Source: Crotalaria pallida
Taxonomy: Eukaryota; Streptophyta; Magnoliopsida; Fabales; Fabaceae
Length of the DNA: 64,000 nt
Assembly (NCBI GenBank): GCA_037953625.1
Contig: CM075652.1
Span: 13,288,501-13,352,500 of the forward strand
Direction of reading: 5' to 3'
The notes under the pieces were generated by a model. It had not been told where the DNA came from. It saw only the letters and a list, made by a program, of their open reading frames with translations, and did no database searches. Within the stretch, counting starts at the first letter, position 1. Each line of letters starts with the position of its first letter. The translations under genes were made by a program, and so were the position numbers. Of this stretch, positions 1-10,413 are shown in pieces.

Positions 1-23
1 CTTAGAGATATCCAGCCAATGCA

Positions 24-431
24 TGTAACACCCTATTTATAATTACCTTTGATTACCCATATTAAAATAGTGAGCTTAAAATATTCTTTTTAAAACTCAT
101 TAACTTATAAAAATATCTATCAAATCGGACAGAGTTTCCTTTCTTTTATGGACATTCCAAAATCGTGTTTTTCCTGTAACCTGTCATAATTCAGTTTTTT
201 ACATATTCCAGAAAAAGCCATCAAGGCCAAATCGACATTTTGCATCATATTGCGTTCACATCAGAAATTAAAATACATCCTTTTAAAATTCATATACTCA
301 AAAAGAACAACATTTGCAATCAACCCAAAATAACCATGACTTAGAAAAAATACACTACCCAACACTAACTACTCTCCCTGTGAGAGAATGCACCTACTTG
401 GCCGGGGTATGTGCGTGCTCGGGCTCAATAC
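24..431 (-). repeat. E1 3' LTR, first piece
   Basis: Begins TGTAACACCCTATTTATAAT and matches 27,197-27,605 almost base for base. It is cut at 431 by insertion of E2. The five bases before the cut (AATAC, 427-431) and those after E2 (TATAC, 21,782-21,786) look like a target duplication with one change. Bases 1-23 lie outside the element. Confidence 0.85.
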
Positions 432-1522
432 TGTTAGAACTACAATCGATGGGTGAACTAGCTATAGAACACTAGGAGAACACCTAGAAGGGGGGGGGGT
501 TGAATAGGTGTTTAAGAAACCTTGAAAGATTTTCGAATGAAACAAATCGAAACAATTAAAACGAACAATTTTTACAATTTCTGAAAATCATAATCGCTTA
601 TGAACAGTGTATAATCGATTATCATCTGACAGCTAAGTTTCAGATAATCGATTATCAATGTGTTTAATCGATTAAATGCTGCAGAAACCAGAAAATCACT
701 TTTTCAATCAAATACAGAAACCAATCAATTAACACATAAGATCAGAGATAGCACGGAATTGATTAACACCAATATTGTTAATGATTACCTAGGTTATGAA
801 AATGGTTTTCCCCAAATCAATTTGCACAATTAAACCCTAATTCTTTCAATTATGGAAAATCAAACTTTTCTAGGTTTTCAATCAAGAACAATATGAAATG
901 ACAAAAACTAAAGAGTTAAGGGAAGAGAAGCTTGCTTAGAGATTTATACTGGTTCACTCACAACCACCGTGAGCTACATCCAGTCCCCTCTTATCACAAG
1001 AGAGAGTTTCTTCAATAAGGAATTAGAATTCTCAAATTACAAGTAATACGCCTCTCAAGACTCCCTTCTTGATAGCCTCCAAGAGATACCTCACTCTTGT
1101 CTTGCAATCCTATTGAAATCCAATCTAACCTTCTTCCCTTGCTTGTTGATAACCCCACAAAAAGGCTTCCAATTTGCTTGTTGATTCCTCACAACAAGAC
1201 TTCCAATTTGCTTGTTAACCCAACAAGACTTCCAAGACAATTTGCTTGATGAAAAACCACCAAGACATTCACTTTGTTGTAGATAGCTTGCCTTCTTGCA
1301 ATGATTACAACAGAATAGAAAACACAATACCCTAATGAATCTCCTTCAAGAACTATGAACAATTAGTAATTGAGATTCAAAGGTTTCTTGATCAAAGAAT
1401 ATGAAAATGAAGAACTTTGATCTTTGAGAAAGTGAGAGAGAAAGTTGAGAGAAAAAAGAGTGGCTTTGATCTTTCTAAAATGATATGAATTTGTTGTTAT
1501 GACTCAGAATGAATAGAAAAAG
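432..1522 (-). repeat. E2 3' LTR, first piece
   Basis: Matches 20,133-21,187 closely. It differs by an extra ~37 bp near 1,165-1,215, where the segment containing TTCCAATTTGCTTGTT is present twice; the 5' LTR has one copy. The piece ends where E3 inserted. Confidence 0.88.
590..675. repeat. Paired TAATCGATTA palindromes in E2 LTR
   Basis: Four palindromic or near-palindromic TAATCGATTA sites have centres near 595.5, 616.5, 649.5 and 669.5. They therefore form two pairs 21 and 20 bp apart. The same set, more decayed, is in the other LTR at about 20,286-20,372. Confidence 0.75.
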
Positions 1523-2195
1523 TGTAACACCCCGCAAATTCCTCGTATTAATTTAAAATACTAAAGAGATTTATTTTTGAGAAAAGTGTTTTGAAAGAGT
1601 GTTTCTTAAATGATTTTCTTAATTCACGTTTTTAATAAGTAAATCTAAAAGAAATGATTTTCATGAGATAATATTAAGAGTTTTAAAGCTGAGATTTGAG
1701 AAGCAAATTGTGCATTTGATATTTTTATACTTTAAAAGAATAATGATTTTTATACATGAGTCATGTTATGATGAAAAGAATTGTTTTCTATGCATATGTG
1801 TGTGTGTGCACGGTTTCGGTATATATGTATATGCTTAGGATTAAATGAAAACTTAATTAGTAGAAAAATATGATAATGCATGTAGGTGTGTTTATGTGTG
1901 TGTGTGTGTGCCGTATGTACATATATGTGGATGCAAACCTAGAATTTTTATTTGTTGGGCAAGAAACCAAATAAGGCTAAGTTAGAACCATGGAGTAACT
2001 AAGTTAATGGAAACCCTAACTAGAAGCCAACAAGCCATTAGGCCTAAATGACCCCTAGCACCCTAATCTACTCCACCTTGTCCCCTTCATTTTCTAAACA
2101 CCACCCATGCAACAAATTGGAGTGCCAAAATTGCCCCCTTTGAACACACCTTGGCCGAATTTATACAAGGTTAAAAGAGGAAGTCATGAGTTGTC

Positions 2196-2202
2196 TATAT
2201 AA
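2196..2202 (+). promoter_or_regulatory. Probable TATA box of E3
   Basis: TATATAA is followed within about 100 bp by a pyrimidine-rich stretch and then purine-rich leader sequence ending in GAGAGGAAGAAGGAGGAG. The same arrangement occurs in the related unit E6 near 30,849. This is inferred from position and motif only. Confidence 0.5.
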
Positions 2203-2862
2203 GCCTTCACCCTTAGTTCCTTTCACCCATTTTTCCATTCACTTCTTTCATTTCCTTTACTCTTCAAACACATTTGTTGAGAGCAAAAAATAAAGCTCTC
2301 AACACCTAAAGAAAAAGAGAAGAAGCCGTGAGCTAGAGAGGAAGAAGGAGGAGAAAACCAAGCCAAAAACCCTAGAGACTGTTGGAAGTCAAGCTTGCCC
2401 CAAAGGACGTAAAGAGTAATTCTAGAAGGATTCTAGAAGATAATGTTTTGATGATTACAAACAAGATTCAAAGTTTCAAGCATCAAGCTGCATCAAGTTC
2501 AAGCATCAAGCTTCAAGGCTAAAGTCAAGGCTCAAGCTTCATGTTCAAGTTTTGTATAGCCTGGCCCATAGGAAATTTATAAGGTAATGAATTTTTATTA
2601 CAAGTGTCTAATGGCCAAAATTAGTTTTTCATGTTAAGGAGAAGAAAAGAACTTTTTGTGAAAAATGTTTTAATTGCAAAATATGTTTTCATGAAAATCT
2701 GTTTTTAACTTAGTTTATGAAAAATGTTTTTAATTGCGAAAATAGTTTATCTAAAAACATATTTTTTAAAGACTTAACTGATTCACTGTGAAAATATATC
2801 TTGACAACCTCTAGCTGGATTTCTCTAAATTGTGAAAATCTGTTAAGACAAGTTTTGACAGA

Positions 2863-3211
2863 GATAATCGATTACTCATTCAAGATAATCGATTATTTAT
2901 GTTGCATCATAGAAAATCCAGAGAGTGTAATCAAGTATTTGAACCTGGCTAATCCATTACTTTTTATATGAAAGTAATCGATTACTTGACACAAATAATC
3001 GATTACTGGAGTTGCATCATATATTTTTCAGAGGCTGTGTAATCGATTATTTGACCAGTGATAATCGATTATATCAGTTGTATCATATATTAAACAGAAG
3101 TGAAGTAATCGATTAAATTCTATGTTGTAATCGATTACTGGTTTTTCAAAAGAATTTAAAAGTTTCTATTTTTAAAGGGATAATCGATTATCTTCTTGAA
3201 GTAATCGATTA
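2863..3211. repeat. Array of paired TAATCGATTA palindromes, E4 5' LTR
   Basis: Intact sites have centres at about 2,869.5/2,890.5, 2,979.5/3,000.5, 3,044.5/3,066.5, 3,110.5/3,132.5 and 3,185.5/3,206.5. Each pair is 21 or 22 bp apart. A decayed pair lies near 2,935 and 2,957. Pair-to-pair distance is mostly about 65 bp. The array is copied in the 3' LTR at about 8,650-9,005. Confidence 0.85.
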
Positions 3212-3229
3212 CCTCAAGTTTTATTGAAA

Positions 3230-3680
3230 AACGTGTCAGAATCATTTTGATTTATTTCCTGATTTGTTTTTACATAATTGATTCTGATTTATTTTCAAAA
3301 TTCGAATTTGATTTTGTTTTTGAAAATATTTCCTTATTTGTTTTTAAGAATCAAATCTTTGATTTATTTCCTAAATCTATTTTATTTGTTTCTGATTTCA
3401 AAATTGATTTTATTCTATTTTATTTTATTCTTTAAATCTATTTGATTTGATTTTGATTTCAAAAATATTATTTTACTTATTTGATTTCATAAAATCAATT
3501 TTGAATATTTCCGGATTTGATTTCATTCTTATCTTAAATTTGATTTATTTCCAAAATCATTTTTGATTTGATTTTGATTCTAGTTTCAAATTCAAAATTT
3601 GAATTTCAAATATTTTCAAATCTTTATTTTTATTTCTTAAATCTTTAAGATTTGATTTTTGATTTTAAACATGTGTTAAA
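3230..3680. repeat. Degenerate AT-rich array in E4 LTR
   Basis: The stretch is built of imperfect repeats of TTTGATTT, ATTTCAAAA and TATTTCC blocks with almost no G or C runs. It is duplicated in the 3' LTR at about 9,020-9,470. I see no coding signal. Confidence 0.6.
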
Positions 3681-4621
3681 TTGTGCTTTTAAAATGTTTT
3701 GAAGAATTCCTATTTTCTGCATTGAACCTTTTCTTCTGAACGCTTCTTCTTCTTCTTCTCCAACAAGTTTTTATCGTTGCTATCTATTTGAGAAGAGAAA
3801 AATTATTTTGGCCTTAGTACTTGTGATTAAAATTCAGTACCACTAGAGCTTTATTGTTGTATCAGTGTTATATAGAACACACTTTTGTTAGAGCCTTATA
3901 TTGTTGTATCCGCACTATTAAGAGTGCATCATAGTTGTTGTACCCAACTCATATTGTAACCGTTGTTGTAAAGGGGTGTGTGACCCTTAGTGACTAGGGA
4001 GTGAATCTCCTAGTGCGAACGTGCGGCGTTCGTGTTTGTAGGGTGAGGAACCCTTATGTATTGGGTAGTGCTAGACGAACGGTGGGGCACCTAGTAGTTA
4101 GGCTATCTGGTTGTTGAGGTCCTTGGCAAACGGAAGTTCCTAGTAGCTTGCGGGGCGCTCTGGTTGTACTTGGGGACGCGTGGCGTCTTGGTTTAGTGAA
4201 AAGCTCAAGCGGGTCGCTTGGGGACTGGAGTAGGCTGGGTTTGCCGAACCAGGATAAAATCTCCGGTGCAATCTCTTCTATCCCTTATCTCTTTATTTTC
4301 CGTTGTTATATTTATTTGTTGTGCATCATAACATCTATTTTCATAATAATTAATTTAAAGGATTTTAAATTAATTAGCGCGGTATCATACGTTTTCGTTG
4401 TTCTTATTTTAAGTGTATCCGCGCATATTATTTTTTCTATTATTATTAATATTATTCGCTTCTGCGTAATCGTTTTCATCGTTATAATTGTTTTCCGCTG
4501 CAAATCTCTTTAAATTTGTTGAAAATGTTTTAAAGCGAATATTTTCCAATGTTTTCATAAACACCCAATTCACCCCCCCTCTTGGGTGACGGTTGCCAAT
4601 CCTATCAATAATTCTAACAAT

Positions 4622-4633
4622 TGGTATCAGAGC
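4622..4633 (+). other. E4 primer-binding site
   Basis: TGGTATCAGAGC lies two bases after the 5' LTR end and is complementary to the 3' end of plant initiator Met-tRNA, the usual primer for minus-strand DNA synthesis in copia elements. Confidence 0.92.
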
Positions 4634-4716
4634 TTCGTGCTCTGGTAAAGGCCTAACAGCCTGAGTTAAAGATCCTTTGTAGATTGGCAGCGTTGGGATA
4701 TTCTATTGTTTTTAAT

Positions 4717-6147
4717 ATGGAGGGATTTTCATTCGATGAAGCACCAATTTTTGATGGAAATAATTTCTATTATTGGAGTGCTAGAATGAAAATATTTTTA
4801 CAATCTATCAGCATTCGTTTATGGAATGTTGTTGTTTATGGTTTTGATGAAAAATCTTTTTCCTTGAATTTTCAAGCTATGCATATTTTGAAAAATGCTT
4901 TGAACCATGATGCATTTGCTATTATTGATAATTGTGAAAATTCTAAGGATATTTGGGACACTTTACATTTACACTATGCTACTAATGATCTTGTTGAAAG
5001 TGTAAGTGTCCACAGGAATGAGGAGAAAGAAGAAAGTGAAGTGGAGCATGAAAGAACTAACTCCCTAGACGAAGAATATGATGATACTGAAAGCGTGGGG
5101 AGTAGTTCAATGTGCGATGACGATGAACTAGAGCGACTGTTTGAAAGCTTCATGGACTCAATGGAGGAATCAAGCTCTTCGGATGAGGAATCAATGGAAG
5201 ATGAAAATGAAACATCTGAACACTTGGCCCATGAGGAACATGAGGTAATTCAAAATAGTCTATGTTCTAAATTTCTGCAATATACATATAATGATTTGAA
5301 TGATGATTTGATATCTTTGAAAAATAAAAACTTGGACTCTTTACAAAAACTCTCCTTGATTGAAAATGAAATTGATATTTTGAAAAATGGAGATATTTTT
5401 GATAAAGAGATATTTTTAGAAAACAGCTCCTCAACCATTTTTGAAAATTTCTTACATATTAAAAAACAAGTTGAGGAAGCACTTTTTGAAAGTAACATTG
5501 AAAAATCAAATTGTTCAAATTCTTTACTTGATGAAATTGAAAATAATGTGGATATCCAAAAATCAAGTAAAGTCGATGACAATAATATTTTTCAATGTGA
5601 AATAAAAAATTCCAAGTTTCATGAAAATAATTTTGAAAAAGTCATATCATCATCCAAACCCATTATTTGCAATTATTGTGGTAATTTAGGACATATTTCT
5701 CATTTGTGCTTTTATCGTAAAAATTTTAATTTGAGAAATAATTTGCAATGGGTTCCAAAGGCTTCTAAGGAACCTAAGACTAACCCCAAAGGACCCAAGA
5801 TGAAATGGGTACCAAAGTGTTCTCCTAGTATTTCAAATGTGCAGAATCTTATTCAAAAGGATGAACCAAGTGGAGAAGAAAAGGGGAAAGTGTCAAGGGT
5901 GATTTCCAAGAGGCCAAGGAATAGATGGAATGGTCAAAGGAGGAAGATGCTCCCAACCAAAGTTTCTCACGTGCCTAAAGGTGAAATCATAAGGTCTAGG
6001 ACCTTAAGCAAGAAGCAATGGGTAAGGACAAACACCTCTTTGATCAACAAGTCCAAGGTATCATGTTCTCATTCCACCTATAACAACGACTACACAAAGG
6101 TATACCTGGACTACTCTATCTTTTGCACATACCTAGGTGTATCATGA
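4717..6147 (+). CDS. Copia gag-like nucleocapsid protein, internally shortened
   Basis: The frame is open from 4,684, but the likely start is the second Met (4,717), which opens MEGFSFDEAPIFDG, the usual beginning of SIRE-type gag. Gag packages element RNA in cytoplasmic particles. The N-terminal part carries the UBN2-type motifs FYYWSARMKIFLQS and DIWDTLHLHYA; the remaining half of that domain is missing and the protein jumps into an acidic, Ser/Glu-rich and coiled-coil-like middle. A single CCHC zinc knuckle (CNYCGNLGHISHLC) lies at about residues 329-342 counted from 4,684, followed by a basic tail with WVPK repeats. No protease, integrase or reverse transcriptase follows before the 3' LTR. 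The frame is unbroken, so a shortened gag could still be made. Confidence 0.82.
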   Translation: MEGFSFDEAPIFDGNNFYYWSARMKIFLQSISIRLWNVVVYGFDEKSFSLNFQAMHILKNALNHDAFAIIDNCENSKDIWDTLHLHYATNDLVESVSVHRNEEKEESEVEHERTNSLDEEYDDTESVGSSSMCDDDELERLFESFMDSMEESSSSDEESMEDENETSEHLAHEEHEVIQNSLCSKFLQYTYNDLNDDLISLKNKNLDSLQKLSLIENEIDILKNGDIFDKEIFLENSSSTIFENFLHIKKQVEEALFESNIEKSNCSNSLLDEIENNVDIQKSSKVDDNNIFQCEIKNSKFHENNFEKVISSSKPIICNYCGNLGHISHLCFYRKNFNLRNNLQWVPKASKEPKTNPKGPKMKWVPKCSPSISNVQNLIQKDEPSGEEKGKVSRVISKRPRNRWNGQRRKMLPTKVSHVPKGEIIRSRTLSKKQWVRTNTSLINKSKVSCSHSTYNNDYTKVYLDYSIFCTYLGVS

Positions 6148-8156
6148 GTGCTGAAATATTTTTTTAAAATCTTTTATTTATCATGATCACTCCTTGGATA
6201 AAATAAATCATGTGTGCTGCTTTATTTGAAAATCTTTTTAAGCACATGATTATATTTTTTGTGTGTACACTGCATTATTTTTTCACCATATATTGAGTTG
6301 TATCATGTGTGTTAAAATATTTTTTAAAATTCCTTTTATCACATGAATACACTCTTTATGTGTTGATGCCATGTCATGACATACTAGAGATATATATTGA
6401 TATAAGACATGCATTTGTGTTCATGAGCATATTTTCAAGTGCATTTGACTATGTTGTCCTTCATGTGATTCAATATTTTGAAAAGTCAAAATGCCTATTT
6501 ATGCTTGTGCTACTAATCTATATGGATCCAAGTTTTTGGATACCAAAAGAAATGTTCCTAAGTATTTTTACAGGCAATGCCTCAAGTACAAGAGAAGGTA
6601 TGCGCATTGAAATGAAATGAAAGAATTCCAAAGGAGGAATTAAGACTCTCCTTCATCATGATGCTTGAGGAAAAATACTAAAGAAGGGGAACATATTAAA
6701 AAGGTGGAAACTTCCTTCAAGGCAAAGAATGGCAAAACTCCTTAGGGAAGAACCTCTCAAATATACAAGCTTATTACATGGGATAGCCTCTCCTATGATA
6801 AGTATCACAGACCTATTTCTATTTAACTATCTTGTGATACTTGTCTTTGTGATATGTGCTCAACATGACAAGTATGTTAAATTGAATAATATATTCTTGT
6901 CATGTCTTATATCTTATGGTTATCTGATTGCTGAATTTTTTTTAATGATTTATTCCTTCTATGCTATATTTGTGCATCCATTCTTTTTGAAGGAAAACTA
7001 TTATTTTCAGCATATCATGTCTCTTGAGCTATATCTATGTGACTACATGTTTTACATGTTCATTGTCTACCTCTTATGGGCATACTTGATAAGATGTTTG
7101 GAAGAATCATAATTGGTGATGTATTCATGTATTACTAATTCCTAAGGATCCAATTATGTTGGATACCAAGAGATACGTTGCAAATTAGTCTTGCAGGTAT
7201 TACAACAGTTATCAACCTTGCAATGCTCTCTAGATTTTTATGATCAACGTTGTCAATTTAAGAGAGGACTTTGCAATTTTTCAAGCAATTGAAAGTATAC
7301 TGCATTATAAACATGATCTCTTGGAATGGAAGAAGTGCAACACAATGCAAGGGGAAATTCCTTCAAATACTGAATGTTGAATCTCAAATTGGAAGGAACT
7401 CCAAAGCTAATTATCCCTATTAAATGGGAAATCATCACCGACGATAAGTATCACTGCCCCTTTATTATCTTATTTATCATGTGATCCTTGTTTATGCGAT
7501 ATATGCCTTATATGACAATATGTGCTATCATGGATTATATGTTATTATTGTCATGGCATATAAGGTTTTTAAAGTTTTGATGATAGTGAGCATTCACATG
7601 TTTTTATGATGCATATTTCATCTCCCTTCATGTTATGCTTATTTTGGAAAAACCTTTTAGAAAGGGGGAGAAAAATATTATTGGAATATTTGCATTGAGA
7701 ACATGTTTTGCTTCTTCATCCCATTTTGACATCATGCGCTTTTTAAATTGTTTTTTTTTGGGAAAGAAATTTTTTTTTATCCCATAATTCCTTTTAATGA
7801 TGTCAAATAGGGGGAGAAATTGACTATGTGTCTATATGTATTTACTCTCTTGTTATTATTAATGTATCTATTCAGTGTTTCAGGGGGAGAAGAACCCTAA
7901 TCCTGCTAAAGTCTTCTCACCACCTTTTTGATGTTGACAAAAGGGAGAGAAGAATTCTGAGTTTCATTGGGTATACTAACCATATATGCAGGGTGAGGTT
8001 ATGAGAATGAAGAGAAACTATTTCATGGCTTAATCAATTATTCTCTATATTCTCTATTTGTATTTAAATTTCCTATGATATTATTGGACTATATTATGCT
8101 ATACTTGCTGCTTAACGCTTGTGATGCAGAAACTCAGAAAAGGGTTTGTCATCATC
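6148..8156 (+). other. E4 non-coding interior with diverged internal duplications
   Basis: This is where pol should be. No pol motif is visible in any frame. Instead there are three loose copies of a TATCATGTGTGCTG segment near 6,141, 6,207 and 6,299, and a diverged duplication of about 630 bp. The segment with GGATCC and TTGGATACCAA at about 6,523 recurs near 7,146, and GATAAGTATCAC at about 6,797 recurs near 7,443. Purine boxes (GGGGGAGA) stand at about 7,660, 7,810 and 7,880. Confidence 0.65.
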
Positions 8157-8167
8157 AAAAAGGGGAG
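8157..8167 (+). other. E4 polypurine tract
   Basis: AAAAAGGGGAG abuts the 3' LTR start TGTTGG, the position and composition expected for the plus-strand primer. Confidence 0.88.
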
Positions 8168-10408
8168 TGTTGGAAGTCAATCTTGCCCCAAAGGACGTAA
8201 AGAGTAATGCTAGAAGGATTCTAGAAGATAATGTTTTGATGATTACAAACAAGATTCAAAGTTTCAAGCATCAAGCTGCATCAAGTTCAAGCATCAAGCT
8301 TCAAGGCTAAAGTCAAGGCTCAAGCTTCATGTTCAAGTTTTGTATAGCCTGGCCCATAGGAAATTTGTAAGGTAATGAATTTTTATTACAAGTGTCTAAT
8401 GGCCAAAATTAGTTTTTCATGTTAAGGAGAAGAAAAGAACTTTTTGTGAAAAATGTTTTAATTGCAAAATATGTTTTCATGAAAATCTGTTTTTAACTTA
8501 GTTTATGAAAAATGTTTTTAATTGCGAAAATAGTTTTTCTAAAAACATATTTTTTAAAGACTTAACTGATTCACTGTGAAAATATATCTTGACAACCTCT
8601 AGCTGGATTTCTCTAAATTGTGAAAATCTGTTAAGACAAGTTTTGACAGAGATAATCGATTACTCATTCAAGATAATCGATTATTTATGTTGCATCATAG
8701 AAAATCCAGAGAAAGTGTAATCGAGTATTTGAACCTGGCTAATCCATTACTTTTTATATGAAAGTAATCGATTACTTGGCACAGATAATCGATTACTGGA
8801 GTTGCATCATATATTTTTCAGAGGCTGTGTAATCGATTATTTGACCAGTGATAATCGATTATATCAGTTGTATCATATATTAAACAGAAGTGAAGTAATC
8901 GATTAAATTCTATGTTGTAATCGTTTACTGGTTTTTCAAAAGAATTTAAAAGTTTCTATTTTTAAAGGGATAATCGATTATCTTCTTGAAGTAATCGATT
9001 ACCTCAAGTTTTATTGAAAAACGTGTCAGAATCATTTTGATTTATTTCCTGATTTATTTTTACATAATTGATTCTGATTTATTTTCAAAATTCGAATTTG
9101 ATTTTGTTTTTGAAAATATTTCCTTATTTGTTTTTAAGAATCAAATCTTTGATTTATTTCCTAAATCTATTTTATTTGTTTCTGATTTCAAAATTGATTT
9201 TATTCTATTTTATTTTATTCTTTAAATCTATTTGATTTGATTTTGATTTCAAAAATATTATTTTACTTATTTGATTTCATAAAATCAATTTTGAATATTT
9301 CCGGATTTGATTTCATTCTTATCTTAAATTTGATTTATTTCCAAAATTATTTTTGATTTGATTTTGATTCTAGTTTCAAATTCAAAATTTGAATTTCAAA
9401 TATTTTCAAATCTTTATTTTTATTTCTTAAATCTTTAAGATTTGATTTTTGATTTTAAACATGTGTTAAATTGTGCTTTTAAAATGTTTTGAAGAATTCC
9501 TATTTTCTGCATTGAACCTTTTCTTCTGAACGCTTCTTCTTCTTCTTCTCCAACAAGTTTTTATCGTTGCTATCTATTTGAGAAGAGAAAAATTATTTTG
9601 GCCTTAGTACTTGTGATTAAAATTCAGCACCACTAGAGCTTTATTGTTGTATCAGTGTTATATAGAACACACTTTTGTTAGAGCCTTATATTCTTGTATC
9701 CGCACTATTAAGAGTGCATCATAGTTGTTGTACCCAACTCATATTGTAACCGTTGTTGTAAAGGGGTGTGTAACCCTTAGTGACTAGGGAGTGAATCTCC
9801 TAGTGCGAACGTGCGGCGTTCGTGTTTGTAGGGTGAGGAACCCTTCTGTATTGGGTAGTGCTAGACGAACGGTGGGGCACCTAGTAGTTAGGCTATCTGG
9901 TTGTTGAGGTCCCTGGCGAAAGGAGGTTCCTAGTAGCTTGCGGGGCGCTCTGGTTGTACTTGGGGACGCGTGGCGTCTTGGTTTAGTGAAAAGCTCAAGC
10001 GGGTCGCTTGGGGACTGGAGTAGGCCGGGTTTGCCGAACCAGGATAAAATCTTCGGTGCAATCTCTTCTATCCCTTATCTCTTTATTTTCCGTTGTTATA
10101 TTTATTTGTTGTGCATCATAACATCTATTTTCATAATAATTAATTTAAAGGATTTTAAATTAATTAGCGCGGTATCATACGTTTTCGTTGTTCTTATTTT
10201 AAGTGTATCCGCGCATATTAGTTTTTCTATTATTATTAATATTATTCGCTTCTGCGTAATCGTTTTCATCGTTATAATTGTTTTCCGCTGCAAATCTCTT
10301 TAAATTTGTTGAAAACGTTTTAAAGCGAATATTTTCCAATGTTTTCATAAACACCCAATTCACCCCCCTCTTGGGTGACGGCTGCCAATCCTATCAATAA
10401 TTCTAATA
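8168..10408 (+). repeat. E4 3' LTR
   Basis: Near-identical to 2,380-4,619. The terminal TAACA has become TAATA. The following bases GAGAC (10,409-10,413) are the target duplication. Confidence 0.93.
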
Positions 10409-10413
10409 GAGAC

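Larger units (their letters stand above)
2380..4619 (+). repeat. E4 5' LTR
   Basis: Starts TGTTGGAAGTC and ends TTCTAACA. In order it contains an array of paired TAATCGATTA palindromes (2,863-3,211), a long AT-rich stretch made of degenerate TTTGATTT and ATTTCAAA blocks (about 3,230-3,680), and a GC-richer part with the repeated CTAGTG/GTGCGG sequences around 4,000-4,260. Short reading frames inside it, including those in the AT-rich stretch, are composition artefacts. Confidence 0.93.
2380..10408 (+). mobile_element. E4: young gag-only Ty1-copia element
   Basis: Two LTRs of 2,240 and 2,241 bp (2,380-4,619 and 8,168-10,408) are flanked by the perfect 5 bp duplication GAGAC (2,375-2,379 and 10,409-10,413). 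By eye the LTRs differ at roughly 25-30 positions, about 1.2%, so insertion is recent relative to the rest of the nest. The 3.5 kb interior has a primer-binding site, one gag-like reading frame and a polypurine tract, but no pol. The LTR style, gag and purine-rich GGGGGAGA boxes upstream of the 3' LTR resemble the SIRE/Maximus lineage; that placement is inference. Confidence 0.92.

Noticed and set aside
2863..3211. CRISPR-like appearance of regularly spaced palindromes
   Set aside because: The repeats are only 10 bp and paired, the spacers are not unique in kind, and the setting is a plant LTR.
4148..4513. 121-residue hydrophobic frame, repeated at 9,938-10,303
   Set aside because: It lies wholly inside the E4 LTRs, is present twice only because the LTR is duplicated, and its hydrophobicity comes from T-rich DNA.
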